Assembly (NCBI GenBank): GCA_947501555.1
Contig: CANMWG010000003.1
Coordinates: 62,001-126,000 of the forward strand
Direction of reading: 5' to 3'
DNA length: 64,000 bases
Origin: an uncultured Paracoccaceae bacterium
GTDB lineage: Bacteria > Pseudomonadota > Alphaproteobacteria > Rhodobacterales > Rhodobacteraceae
Positions 17,083 to 25,297 of this stretch are shown piece by piece; positions within the stretch are counted from its first letter, which is position 1; the number at the start of each line of letters is the position of its first letter. Made by a program: the position numbers and the translations under genes. Under the pieces are notes generated by a model, which was given only the letters and a program-made list of their open reading frames with translations, ran no database searches and was not told where the DNA came from.

Positions 17083-17840
17083 CCCAACTCCCCCCGCCAT
17101 CCGCCAAAAAACTTGGGCTGGTCATTGATCTGGATACCTGCGTGGGCTGTCATGCCTGCGTGGTGTCCTGCAAAGGCTGGAATACCGAAAACTATGGCGC
17201 GCCGCTATCCGATCAAAACGCCTATTCCGGCGCAGCCTCGGGCACATTCCTCAACCGGGTCCATTCGTACGAGGTGCAACCAGACGAAGGTGCCGCCCAG
17301 CTGATCCACTTCCCTAAATCCTGCCTGCATTGCGAAGACGCACCCTGCGTCACCGTCTGCCCCACTGGGGCTAGCTATAAGCGGGCTGAAGATGGGATCG
17401 TCCTCGTCAATGAAAGCGATTGCATCGGTTGCGGATTATGTGCATGGGCCTGCCCTTACGGGGCAAGGGAACTTGATGCCAAAGAAGGGGTCATGAAGAA
17501 ATGCACCCTCTGCGTCGACCGGATCTATAACGAAAACTTGCCCGAAGAAGACCGCCAACCCGCTTGCGTGCGGACCTGCCCCGCAGGCGCACGGCACTTT
17601 GGCGATTTGGGCGACGAAGACAGCGATGTATCCAAACTGGTCGCCGAACGCGGCGGCTTTGATCTGATGCCCGAACAAGGCACGAAGCCTGTCAACAAAT
17701 ACTTGCCCCCACGCCCCAAGGACGAAATGCCCGAATTTGACGTCCTAGCCCCCTATCTGGAACCCATCGCCCAAGACGGCAAAGGCTTTGTCGGATGGCT
17801 GGACAAGGCCCTCTCGGCCCTTCCCGGAGGAGCGAAGTAA
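17079..17840 (+). CDS. soeB: Sulfite dehydrogenase iron-sulfur subunit SoeB
   Basis: This is the electron-transfer subunit of SoeABC. It carries electrons from the molybdenum centre of SoeA to the membrane subunit SoeC. The 253-residue protein has four ferredoxin-like cysteine clusters: CVGCHACVVSCKGW near residue 19, CLHCEDAPCVTVCPTGA near residue 79, CIGCGLCAWACPYGA near residue 113, and KCTLCVDRIYNE with CVRTCPAGARHFGD further on. This spacing is typical of DmsB/PsrB/SoeB proteins, which hold four [4Fe-4S] clusters. It overlaps both neighbours (ATGA upstream, TAATG downstream), so the operon is tightly coupled. Confidence 0.93.
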   Translation: MTQLPPPSAKKLGLVIDLDTCVGCHACVVSCKGWNTENYGAPLSDQNAYSGAASGTFLNRVHSYEVQPDEGAAQLIHFPKSCLHCEDAPCVTVCPTGASYKRAEDGIVLVNESDCIGCGLCAWACPYGARELDAKEGVMKKCTLCVDRIYNENLPEEDRQPACVRTCPAGARHFGDLGDEDSDVSKLVAERGGFDLMPEQGTKPVNKYLPPRPKDEMPEFDVLAPYLEPIAQDGKGFVGWLDKALSALPGGAK

Positions 17841-18712
17841 TGCATCCCGCATCAAGCGTCATCATCTTCAACACGTTTTCAGGTCTGGGCTTTGGCTTGT
17901 TGTTTTGGCTTGGCTTGGGGGCACTGGTCCCCACCGGTCTGAGCGCATTCATCTGGTTTGCGATTGCGTATTTGTTCGCAGTTGGCGGGCTGATCGCGTC
18001 AACCTTCCACCTAGGGCACCCCGAGCGCGCAATTAAAGCCTTCAGCCAATGGAAAACCAGCTGGTTGAGCCGGGAAGGCGTCTGTGCTGTCTTCGCACTG
18101 GTTGTGATGGCGATTTATGGCGCAGGACTGGTCTTTACGAATACCCGCCTCGGCCTCATTGGTTGGATCGGCGGGCTTGCCTCGCTTGGCGTCGTGTTCA
18201 CGACATCGATGATTTACACCCAGATGAAGACCGTGCCCCGTTGGCGGCATTGGACCACACCGGCAATGTATCTGATCCTTGCTCTAGGGGGCGGCGCCTT
18301 ACTGGGTGGGCAGGTCAAGATCGCATCGGTCCTTTTCATCATTGCAGGCATCCTACAGATGTATGCTTGGGGGACAGGCGACACGCGGCTGGCCGCATCG
18401 GGCACTTCCATGGCCACAGCGACTGGGCTGGGCCACATCGGGCAGGTGCGCGCGTTTGAGCCGCCCCACACCGGCACCAACTATCTGATGCGCGAGTTCA
18501 TCCATGTGGTCGGGCGCAAACACGCGGACCAATTGCGGATCATCGTAATAGGACTGGCCTTTATTTTACCCATCATATTGCTGCTCTTACCGCATCACCA
18601 CGTCTTTGCAGCACTTGCCGTGCTGAGCCATATCGCAGGGGTCCTAACCCTGCGCTGGTTGTTCTTTGCCCAGGCCGAGCATGTCGTCGGGCTCTACTAC
18701 GGAAAGCGGTAA
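17840..18712 (+). CDS. soeC: Sulfite dehydrogenase membrane anchor SoeC
   Basis: This is the quinone-facing membrane anchor of SoeABC, of the DmsC family. I start it at the ATG at 17840, which overlaps the soeB stop and follows a GGAGGAG ribosome site. The reading from 17795 adds 15 polar residues from the soeB frame. The 290-residue product has about eight hydrophobic segments. It includes the family block ASTFHLGHPERAIKAFSQWKT... (split here at about residues 53-75), with LSREG just after, and YLILALGGGALLGG. It ends in LRWLFFAQAEHVVGLYY. It completes the sulfite oxidation module and converges on the capA-like gene, with only four bases between them. Confidence 0.92.
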   Translation: MHPASSVIIFNTFSGLGFGLLFWLGLGALVPTGLSAFIWFAIAYLFAVGGLIASTFHLGHPERAIKAFSQWKTSWLSREGVCAVFALVVMAIYGAGLVFTNTRLGLIGWIGGLASLGVVFTTSMIYTQMKTVPRWRHWTTPAMYLILALGGGALLGGQVKIASVLFIIAGILQMYAWGTGDTRLAASGTSMATATGLGHIGQVRAFEPPHTGTNYLMREFIHVVGRKHADQLRIIVIGLAFILPIILLLLPHHHVFAALAVLSHIAGVLTLRWLFFAQAEHVVGLYYGKR

Positions 18713-18716
18713 CGCC

Positions 18717-19949
18717 CTAAACGGGAATGACCTTTTGGATCACCTTGCCGTCCAACTCTTCAGCCTGCCACCGCACAGGTGTTGCCTTGAGATGTGAAAC
18801 CACCGTCTTTTCCGGCGACTTGCATATATCGACCTGCAGGATCGTACTGGTCGCGATTTTCTCATGGGCAAACCCCCACAAAAGGCTTCCCAAGGAATAG
18901 GCAATCGGGACCGTCCGGTGCCCGTCCTTGGTCTGATAAATCTGGATCGGTTGCGCCACATGTGGGTGATGGCACACGATGATATCAGCCCCAAATTCAG
19001 CCAGTTCTTCTGCCGCCAATTGCTGTGCACGGCGGGGAAAGAGCTCAAATTCATGCCCCCAATGCACCACGGCAACGATCAGATCGCAGCCCGCCTCTTG
19101 CGCGTTGGTCACTTGGGACTTGAGCAATGCAAGATCGGGCGCTTGCAGCTTTGACGTCAGCTTGGCCAGGTTCACGCCACGCTTTTCGCCTTCGGGTAAG
19201 CTGTGACCATTTGTGCCGAAGGTACAACTGGCAAATCCCAGCTTAATCCCGTTCTTCTCCAACACCGTGGCAATCTTAGATTGGGCGGGATCATCATAAA
19301 CCCCAAGCGGCTGTATTTTGTGTTTTTTCAAGGCCGCAAGCGTGGTATCCATCCCCTCCACACCCATGTCAAACACATGGTTATTGGCCAGGTTCAACAC
19401 ATCAATGTATTTGCCATCATGGCTGGTCAACGCCTCGAAATGCACCTCCGAGGCGCATTCCGTGGGTGGACCAGCATCGCCTATCACTTCATCGACCAAG
19501 GGCTGCGTGGTGACGGGGGATTCGTAATTGGCAATTGACACGTCTGAATCAAAAAGCAGGTCCTTGATCTGCGCATAGACCACGTCTTTTGCCGGCTCAG
19601 CCCTGTGGGTTCTGATAATGTCCCCCGCAAAGCTAAGCGATAGCTGCGAAGTCGCCATATTTTTGGCATCAGGCGCAAGCTCTGCTTTGGCTGTCGTCAT
19701 GAATCCGGACTGATCAAGCTCAGGATCTGGGGCAGTGACAAGGTTCTTGGATTTGTAGACCCAGTAAAGGTTATCCAGCAGTCCCATTTCAGGCATATCG
19801 CCAGCGGCCCCTTTTCGGGGCGTTTGCCAAAACCCAAAGGTATCGGCCGCTTTTAAAACAGCAGACATGATACCCTTCAGCGCAGGGCTCGACACACTCA
19901 GCGTTTCATACGGGAGACGGGGAAGCAGGGACATGAACACAACCTTCAT
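18717..19949 (-). CDS. CapA-family metallophosphoesterase-like protein
   Basis: This 410-residue protein belongs to the CapA/PgsA family of calcineurin-like metallophosphoesterases, known from poly-gamma-glutamate capsule synthesis but widespread as orphan genes. Visible motifs are LSFAGDIIRTHR near residue 104, SIANYESPVT, VLNLANNHVFDMGVEG, VVHWGHEFELFP, VCHHPHVAQPIQIY and IAYSLGSLLWGF. These give the metal-binding Asp, Asn and His set. No signal peptide is evident; the first 95 residues are an uncharacterised extension. It stands alone, with no capB/capC homologues nearby, so a capsule role is doubtful. It may act on an extracellular or cell-wall substrate, but this cannot be told from sequence. 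Confidence 0.75.
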   Translation of the reverse strand: MKVVFMSLLPRLPYETLSVSSPALKGIMSAVLKAADTFGFWQTPRKGAAGDMPEMGLLDNLYWVYKSKNLVTAPDPELDQSGFMTTAKAELAPDAKNMATSQLSLSFAGDIIRTHRAEPAKDVVYAQIKDLLFDSDVSIANYESPVTTQPLVDEVIGDAGPPTECASEVHFEALTSHDGKYIDVLNLANNHVFDMGVEGMDTTLAALKKHKIQPLGVYDDPAQSKIATVLEKNGIKLGFASCTFGTNGHSLPEGEKRGVNLAKLTSKLQAPDLALLKSQVTNAQEAGCDLIVAVVHWGHEFELFPRRAQQLAAEELAEFGADIIVCHHPHVAQPIQIYQTKDGHRTVPIAYSLGSLLWGFAHEKIATSTILQVDICKSPEKTVVSHLKATPVRWQAEELDGKVIQKVIPV

Positions 19950-20084
19950 TGTTAAGGCGTCCTAAGACGCAAGATGAAACAACCATGCGTTTCTCTACAC
20001 AGCGACGCCTCGCGGGACGATCTATCGTTGTCTATGTCTGACAAAGGGTGAACAAGCTGTCAACGCAACCACTGGATGCGCCCA

Positions 20085-21146
20085 TCAATGTCGAATGCGG
20101 TCTTCTGTTTTCGGATCGAACAAGAATATCCGGGATGGATCAATACTTAGCCCGACCCGCGTCCCTGCGACTGACCGGTGATCGCCACGTTCTTCGGCCA
20201 CGATACGTTCGCCGGTGTCTGATACCAGATAGACATAAGACACCCCGCCCAGACTTTCGGTCAGATCAACCACATGAGTATCCCCATCAGGGTCAATCGT
20301 CAGATACTCAGGACGCATGCCGACCGTGACGTTCTGCCCGTTGTACGCCACCCCAATCGCCCCTTCAAAACTAGCATTTGCGCCTGGCACCGTGACAGTG
20401 CCCCCGTTGGCGACACCTTCTAGGAAATTCATCGCAGGCGAACCGATAAACCCGGCCACGAATTTATTGTCCGGATCACGATAAAGATCCATTGGCGCGC
20501 CGACCTGTTCAATTTTGCCCTTGCGAAGCACGACGATCTTGTCGGCCAAGGTCATTGCTTCAACCTGATCGTGGGTCACATAAATCATGGTCGCGCCGAT
20601 TTCTTTGTGCAACCGGGCGATTTCAACCCGCATCTCAACCCGCAATTCCGCATCAAGGTTCGACAAGGGTTCATCGAATAAAAACACCTCGGGACCACGT
20701 ACAATCGCACGACCGATGGACACCCGTTGCCTTTGCCCACCTGACAAGGCAGCGGGTTTGCGGGATAGGTATTCCTCAAGCTTCAAAATGCGTGTGGCTT
20801 CTGCAACCTTCTTTTCAATCTCGGCTTTCGGATGGCCGTTCATCTTCAGACCAAAGCCCATGTTATCCTTCACGGTCATATGCGGATAAAGAGCGTAGGT
20901 CTGGAACACCATGGCCACGCCACGCTCGGATGGATCCATGCGGGTCACATCGCGGGTGCCAATCTGCATCGACCCTTCGGTTGTTTCCTCAAGACCCGCA
21001 ACCATACGCAGCAGCGTGGATTTACCGCAGCCCGAAGGGCCCACAAAGACGCAGAATTCACCATCCTCGATTTGCAGATCGATCCCGTGGATCACCTGGA
21101 CATCGCCATAGCGCTTAATCACTTTGTTCAGCGTAACACCTGACAT
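20085..21146 (-). CDS. Sugar ABC transporter ATP-binding protein (UgpC/MalK type)
   Basis: This is the ATPase that probably energises the galactoside importer whose other parts are encoded divergently at 22132-25291. The 353-residue protein has Walker A GPSGCGKSTLLRMVAGLE near residue 38. The signature is [17 protein letters not shown] near residue 135, and Walker B is VFLFDEPLSNLDAELRVEM. A C-terminal TOBE-like regulatory domain (about residues 235-350) is typical of MalK/UgpC subunits of CUT1 systems. It starts three bases after the IclR gene stop, so the two form an operon. Separation of the ATPase from its permeases across a divergent promoter is a little unusual; it might serve other importers too. 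Confidence 0.88.
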   Translation of the reverse strand: MSGVTLNKVIKRYGDVQVIHGIDLQIEDGEFCVFVGPSGCGKSTLLRMVAGLEETTEGSMQIGTRDVTRMDPSERGVAMVFQTYALYPHMTVKDNMGFGLKMNGHPKAEIEKKVAEATRILKLEEYLSRKPAALSGGQRQRVSIGRAIVRGPEVFLFDEPLSNLDAELRVEMRVEIARLHKEIGATMIYVTHDQVEAMTLADKIVVLRKGKIEQVGAPMDLYRDPDNKFVAGFIGSPAMNFLEGVANGGTVTVPGANASFEGAIGVAYNGQNVTVGMRPEYLTIDPDGDTHVVDLTESLGGVSYVYLVSDTGERIVAEERGDHRSVAGTRVGLSIDPSRIFLFDPKTEDRIRH

Positions 21147-21149
21147 GGG

Positions 21150-21953
21150 CTAAATCCTTGTTGTTTCTTTTGTGTCGTAGTCGGGAAAGCTCCAGTTTTG
21201 GGCGTCCCGCGCAATTTTTGCGGCTGTGTCTTGCAGGATGGGCACATAGGTCTCAAGCCCGGCTAGATTGGTCCGGCGCGTTGTGCTGGTGACGGATAGG
21301 GCACCTAGCACGCGACCGGTCTCTGACAGGATGGGCATCGCCACACAGATGATGCCCGGCTCATGTTCTTCGCGGTCAAACCCGTAACCATTGGACCGGA
21401 TATCAGCCAGTTCGTCATGCAAGGCTTCGGGTGTGGACAGCGTGTGCGGGGTAAAGGCGTGGAAGGATTGTTGGGCGATAACCGGATCAGCGGCCGCGGG
21501 ATCGGTGAAGGCAAGCATCACCTTCCCCACACCCGTGCAATAGGCCGGGCCAACCTTACCCGCTTGGCTGTACATCTCAACAGGTTGGCCCGCATTGCGC
21601 TTATCGATGTAGAGGACCTGCGCATGATCAAGCTGTGCGAGATGGACGGTTTCGCCAACGGCTGCACTGAGCGCGTTGACATGCGGGCGGGCAATCGGGG
21701 CCAGGGTTGATTGTTCCCATGCCGCATGGGCCAACCGGACCAACCGGACACCCGGGGCATAGGTCTGACGGTCAGGATCGTAGGACAGCATTTGCTGATT
21801 GGTCAGGGTCTGCAGGAACCGGTAAAGCGTGGGTTTGGGAAAGGCCGACTGCGCCAAAAGCTCGCTGAACCGCACGGGACGGCCAAAAGATGCCACCTGA
21901 TCAAGCACCTCAAGTGCCTTACCAACAGTGCCGTCACCGGTTCCGCGTGCCAT
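21150..21953 (-). CDS. IclR-family transcription regulator of the galactoside genes
   Basis: This is a regulator with an N-terminal winged helix (GKALEVLDQVASFGRPVRFS, then FPKPTLYRFLQTLTNQQMLS) and a C-terminal IclR effector domain of about 170 residues. I start it at the ATG at 21953 because AGGGGAGG lies just upstream; the upstream reading to 21989 adds 12 residues with no ribosome site. The product has 267 residues. It is divergent from the sugar-binding protein gene, and an inverted repeat, GTTTCA-5-TGAAAC, lies between them. By family habit it is a repressor relieved by a sugar or sugar acid, possibly galactonate or a KDG-type metabolite. The effector is inferred, not seen. Confidence 0.88.
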   Translation of the reverse strand: MARGTGDGTVGKALEVLDQVASFGRPVRFSELLAQSAFPKPTLYRFLQTLTNQQMLSYDPDRQTYAPGVRLVRLAHAAWEQSTLAPIARPHVNALSAAVGETVHLAQLDHAQVLYIDKRNAGQPVEMYSQAGKVGPAYCTGVGKVMLAFTDPAAADPVIAQQSFHAFTPHTLSTPEALHDELADIRSNGYGFDREEHEPGIICVAMPILSETGRVLGALSVTSTTRRTNLAGLETYVPILQDTAAKIARDAQNWSFPDYDTKETTRI

Positions 21954-22019
21954 TGTTCCTCCCCTTACGTCCATAAGCCGCTTTGCCACCGATATGCTCG
22001 GCGGTAGCGCCTTGGACTG

Positions 22020-22103
22020 TTGACAAGACTAGCCTGTTCGCGGTTTAGTATCAACATTCAAAACCAAGTTTCAAATAATGAAACCATTTGCGAAATTTGG
22101 TTT
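22020..22103. promoter_or_regulatory. Divergent promoter region with IclR-type operator
   Basis: The inverted repeat GTTTCAAATAATGAAAC lies at 22068-22084, with a second, looser one (AAACCA at 22081-22086, TGGTTT at 22098-22103). A plus-strand TTGACA at 22020-22025 with TTTAGT at 22044-22049 (18-base spacer) could drive the sugar operon, with the operator just downstream. On the minus strand, TTGAAA (22069-22074) and GATACT (22047-22052) are 16 bases apart and could drive the iclR gene; the operator covers this -35 box. The layout suits repression in both directions. Confidence 0.5.
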
Positions 22104-22131
22104 ACATATGGGAGCACCTAGGGAGGACACT

Positions 22132-23391
22132 ATGCATTCCATTTTCAAGACGTCGCTGGCGGCGTTGGTCGCTGCTGGCGTATCAGCATCTTCTGCAATT
22201 GCAGACGGGCACGCGCTTACAGGCGATCTTGTCATCTTTTCGGATATGTCCAACCCTGCGCCGCGCGCAGTGATGGAAGGCATGGTCGAACGTTTCGGCG
22301 AAATGCACCCGGACCTGAACATTGAGCTGACGGTCATCGACCGCGAGGCCTACAAAACCCAAATCCGCAATTTTCTGACCGCCAATGCGCCAGACGTTGC
22401 CAACTGGTACGCCGCTAACCGGATGCTGCCTTATGTGGAAGCAGGCCTGTTCGAGGACGTCTCAGACGTTTGGGAAGGTCAAATCTCAGAGGAACTGGCA
22501 TCCACCAAAGGGGCGCTGACAATCGGTGACGCGCAATATGGCGTGCCCTACACATACTACCAGTGGGGTGTGTACTACCGCAAAGACATCTTTGAAGAAT
22601 ACGGCCTGACCGAACCTACCACTTGGGCAGAAGAGCTGGCCAACTGCCAAACGCTTCTCGACAATGGCGTCAAATGCTACACCATCGGGACAAAGTTCCT
22701 TTGGACCGCAGGTGGCTGGTTCGACTACATGAACATGCGTACAAATGGTTATGATTTCCATGCGCGCCTGACCAATGGTGAAGAAAGCTGGACCTCCGAT
22801 GAGGTGCGCGCGACCTTCGCAAACTGGCAGCAATTGATCGACATGGGTGCGTTTGTTGACGACCACCAGACCTATAGCTGGCAAGAAGCCCTGCCCTTCA
22901 TGGCCAACGGCGAAGCTGCAAGCTATCTGATGGGGAATTTTGCGGTCGCACCTCTGCGTGAAGCAGGCCTTGATGATGATAAACTGGACTTCTACCAATT
23001 CCCTGAAATCACCGCAGGCATCCCACGGGGCGAAGACGCGCCCACGGATACCTTCCACATCCCGGCAAATGCCACGAACAAGGACAATGCGCGCGCATTC
23101 CTGAAATTTGTTGTCTCTGCTGAAAACCAGACGTTGATCAACAACGGTGAAAATCTGGGCCAACTGCCGGTGAATGCGCTGTCATCCGTGGATGACGACA
23201 AATTCCTGAACCAAGGCTTTGACATGCTGTCAAACAAAGCGCCCGGCGGGATCGCCCAGTTCTTTGATCGGGACGCACCTGCTGAGATGGCCGCCGTTGC
23301 CATGGAAGGGTTCCAGGAGTTCATGGTGTTCCCAGATAACCTTGAGGATATCCTTGAGCGTTTGGAAGCGGCACGCGAAGACATCTATTAA
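22132..23391 (+). CDS. Galactoside ABC transporter periplasmic binding protein
   Basis: This is the extracellular solute-binding protein (family 1) of a CUT1 sugar importer. The ATG at 22132 follows a GGGAGGAC ribosome site and opens a signal peptide (MHSIFKTSLAALVAAGVSAS), so the upstream reading to 22078 is not used. The 419-residue product shows the usual binding-protein pattern, with PDVANWYAANRMLPYVEAGL and a YGVPYTYYQWGVYYRKDIFE segment in the hinge region. A strong stem-loop follows the gene. Downstream permeases and two galactosidases suggest that it binds alpha- or beta-galactosides, such as galactose-containing oligosaccharides from algae. The exact ligand is unknown. Confidence 0.88.
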   Translation: MHSIFKTSLAALVAAGVSASSAIADGHALTGDLVIFSDMSNPAPRAVMEGMVERFGEMHPDLNIELTVIDREAYKTQIRNFLTANAPDVANWYAANRMLPYVEAGLFEDVSDVWEGQISEELASTKGALTIGDAQYGVPYTYYQWGVYYRKDIFEEYGLTEPTTWAEELANCQTLLDNGVKCYTIGTKFLWTAGGWFDYMNMRTNGYDFHARLTNGEESWTSDEVRATFANWQQLIDMGAFVDDHQTYSWQEALPFMANGEAASYLMGNFAVAPLREAGLDDDKLDFYQFPEITAGIPRGEDAPTDTFHIPANATNKDNARAFLKFVVSAENQTLINNGENLGQLPVNALSSVDDDKFLNQGFDMLSNKAPGGIAQFFDRDAPAEMAAVAMEGFQEFMVFPDNLEDILERLEAAREDIY

Positions 23392-23397
23392 GAAATC

Positions 23398-23424
23398 AGG
23401 GGTGCGCAACCGTTGCGCACCCCT
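23398..23424 (+). other. Intercistronic stem-loop after the binding-protein gene
   Basis: AGGGGTGCGCAAC (23398-23410) is followed by its exact reverse complement (23412-23424), seven bases after the stop codon. No T-run follows. The position is typical of hairpins that protect the upstream message and lower permease expression in ABC sugar operons. Confidence 0.75.
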
Positions 23425-23486
23425 GCTCATTTGCAAGCGCCACGCACAGACGCTTCCACATGCGCCCACCGGAATGAGGAACAGAC

Positions 23487-24443
23487 ATGGCCATCTCATC
23501 CAACACCACCCCTCCGCCAACCCGCGGCTGGTACAAGCGCAATGAGATCGCGATCACACCTTGGCTGTTTCTGGCACCAGGTGTGTTGTTCTTTTTCGTC
23601 TACGTCATCGCACCAATCTACCAAAGTTTCAGCCTGTCGCTTTATGACTGGAACGGTTTGGGGGATATCGCAACCAACGGCACCTATGTTGGGATGGAGA
23701 ACTACAACAAGCTGTTCGGGCTCAACGGCGAGCGGGCCGACCGGAATTTCCAAATTTCGCTTTGGAACAACCTCAAATGGCTGTTGCTTTACCTGCTGGC
23801 CATACCAGGCGGGCTTTTCATCGCATTGTTCCTGAACCAGACCGTGCGTGGCATTCGGATTTATAAGTCGCTGTTCTTCTTCCCCTTCGTTATCTCTCAG
23901 GTCGTCGTGGGACTGGTCTTTTCATGGTTTTACCTACCGAACGACGGACTGTTCAGCATCATGCTCAGCTGGGTCGGGCTGGAAATCCGGGGTGGCGTGC
24001 TAGGCAACCCAACTGCAGCCACCTACGGCATCATCGCCGCAGGACTTTGGCCGCAGACGGCTTATTGCATGATCCTATACCTGACCGGTCTAAATTCGGT
24101 TGATCCCGAACAGGTCGAAGCCGCGCGTCTAGATGGGGCCAAAGGGCGGAAGATGTTATGGTATGTGATCATCCCGCAACTGAAGCCCGCGACTTTTATT
24201 GCCTTCGTGGTCACTATCATCGGTGCCCTGCGCAGCTTTGATCTTGTTTCGATCATGACCGGGGGTGGACCATTTGGATCAACCCGCGTCTTGTCTTTCT
24301 ACGTCTTCGAAAAATCGCTCAGCGAACGTGGGCTGCAATACGGGTATGCTGCGGCCATTGCCGTCGTGCTGTTCATGATCATGTTGGTTTTCATCTCATA
24401 CTTCCTTTGGTCGATGTACCAAGATGAAAAAGAGGCACGCTGA
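23487..24443 (+). CDS. Sugar ABC transporter permease 1 (CUT1, MalF/UgpA type)
   Basis: This is one of two inner-membrane permeases of the galactoside importer. The 318-residue protein has a short cytoplasmic N terminus (SNTTPPPTRGWYKRNEIA). It has about six membrane segments beginning ITPWLFLAPGVLFFFVYVIA, and the conserved ATPase-contact loop near EAARLDGAKGRKMLWYVIIP. It lies 95 bases after the binding-protein gene, beyond a stem-loop, and its stop overlaps the next permease start by one base. The pairing of two different permeases is the rule in CUT1 systems. Confidence 0.92.
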   Translation: MAISSNTTPPPTRGWYKRNEIAITPWLFLAPGVLFFFVYVIAPIYQSFSLSLYDWNGLGDIATNGTYVGMENYNKLFGLNGERADRNFQISLWNNLKWLLLYLLAIPGGLFIALFLNQTVRGIRIYKSLFFFPFVISQVVVGLVFSWFYLPNDGLFSIMLSWVGLEIRGGVLGNPTAATYGIIAAGLWPQTAYCMILYLTGLNSVDPEQVEAARLDGAKGRKMLWYVIIPQLKPATFIAFVVTIIGALRSFDLVSIMTGGGPFGSTRVLSFYVFEKSLSERGLQYGYAAAIAVVLFMIMLVFISYFLWSMYQDEKEAR

Positions 24444-25291
24444 TGTTCCCGACCCCCATCCAGAAAACCTCGCGCGGCGTCCAAGTTGGGTATCAAAGCT
24501 TGCTGCCTTTCGCGCTGGTCTTATGGCTGCTACCCTTAATCGCCGTTATGATTTTTTCCATCAAACCTGACGTGGACTTCACCAGCGGAAACTACTGGGG
24601 CATTCCTTCGTCCTTTGAAGGGTTCAACAACTACGGGCGGGTGTTCTTTGACAGCGACATGCCGCGCTATCTGTGGAATTCAGTCCTGATCACCGTGCCG
24701 ACGGTTATCGGCACCGTGGCCTTGGCCTGCATGACCGGCTTTGCGCTGGGCGTGTACAAATTCAAAGGCAACCTGCTGATCTTTTTCATGTTCATCGCAG
24801 GGAACTTTGTACCTTTCCAAATTCTGATGGTGCCTGTGCGCGACCTGACCGTGGACATGGGGCTCTACAACACCAAAACAGGCCTTGTACTGTTCCATAT
24901 CGCCTTCCAGACCGGGTTTGCCACGCTGTTCATGCGGAACTTTATCCGGGCATTGCCCTTCCCCTTGATCGAGGCCGCACGGGTCGAAGGCGTTGCCGAA
25001 TGGCGCATCTTCCTTTTCGTCGTCCTACCTTTGATGAAGCCCGCGATCGCCGCCATGGCCGTGCTGATATTCACCTTCATCTGGAACGATTACTTTTGGG
25101 CCGTCGTGCTGACCCAAGGTCCCGAAAGCCAACCCGTCACCGCTGGTATCACCAGTTTCAATGCGCAATACCGGGCCGCCTATCATCTGATGAGTGCGGG
25201 TTCGATTGTTGCGGCCCTTCCCCCCGTCGCGATGTTTTTTCTGATGCAAAAACACTTTATCGCAGGTCTCACCCTCGGCGCCGTAAAGTAA
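24443..25291 (+). CDS. Sugar ABC transporter permease 2 (CUT1, MalG/UgpE type)
   Basis: This is the second permease of the galactoside importer, 282 residues, starting at a TGATG overlap with permease 1. It has about six membrane segments. The contact loop is around EAARVEGVAEWRIFLFVVLP, with NDYFWAVVLTQGPE in the region where MalG-type proteins have a conserved aromatic-rich stretch. The alpha-galactosidase gene starts seven bases after the stop, so import and hydrolysis are co-transcribed. Confidence 0.92.
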   Translation: MFPTPIQKTSRGVQVGYQSLLPFALVLWLLPLIAVMIFSIKPDVDFTSGNYWGIPSSFEGFNNYGRVFFDSDMPRYLWNSVLITVPTVIGTVALACMTGFALGVYKFKGNLLIFFMFIAGNFVPFQILMVPVRDLTVDMGLYNTKTGLVLFHIAFQTGFATLFMRNFIRALPFPLIEAARVEGVAEWRIFLFVVLPLMKPAIAAMAVLIFTFIWNDYFWAVVLTQGPESQPVTAGITSFNAQYRAAYHLMSAGSIVAALPPVAMFFLMQKHFIAGLTLGAVK

Positions 25292-25297
25292 GAGCCT

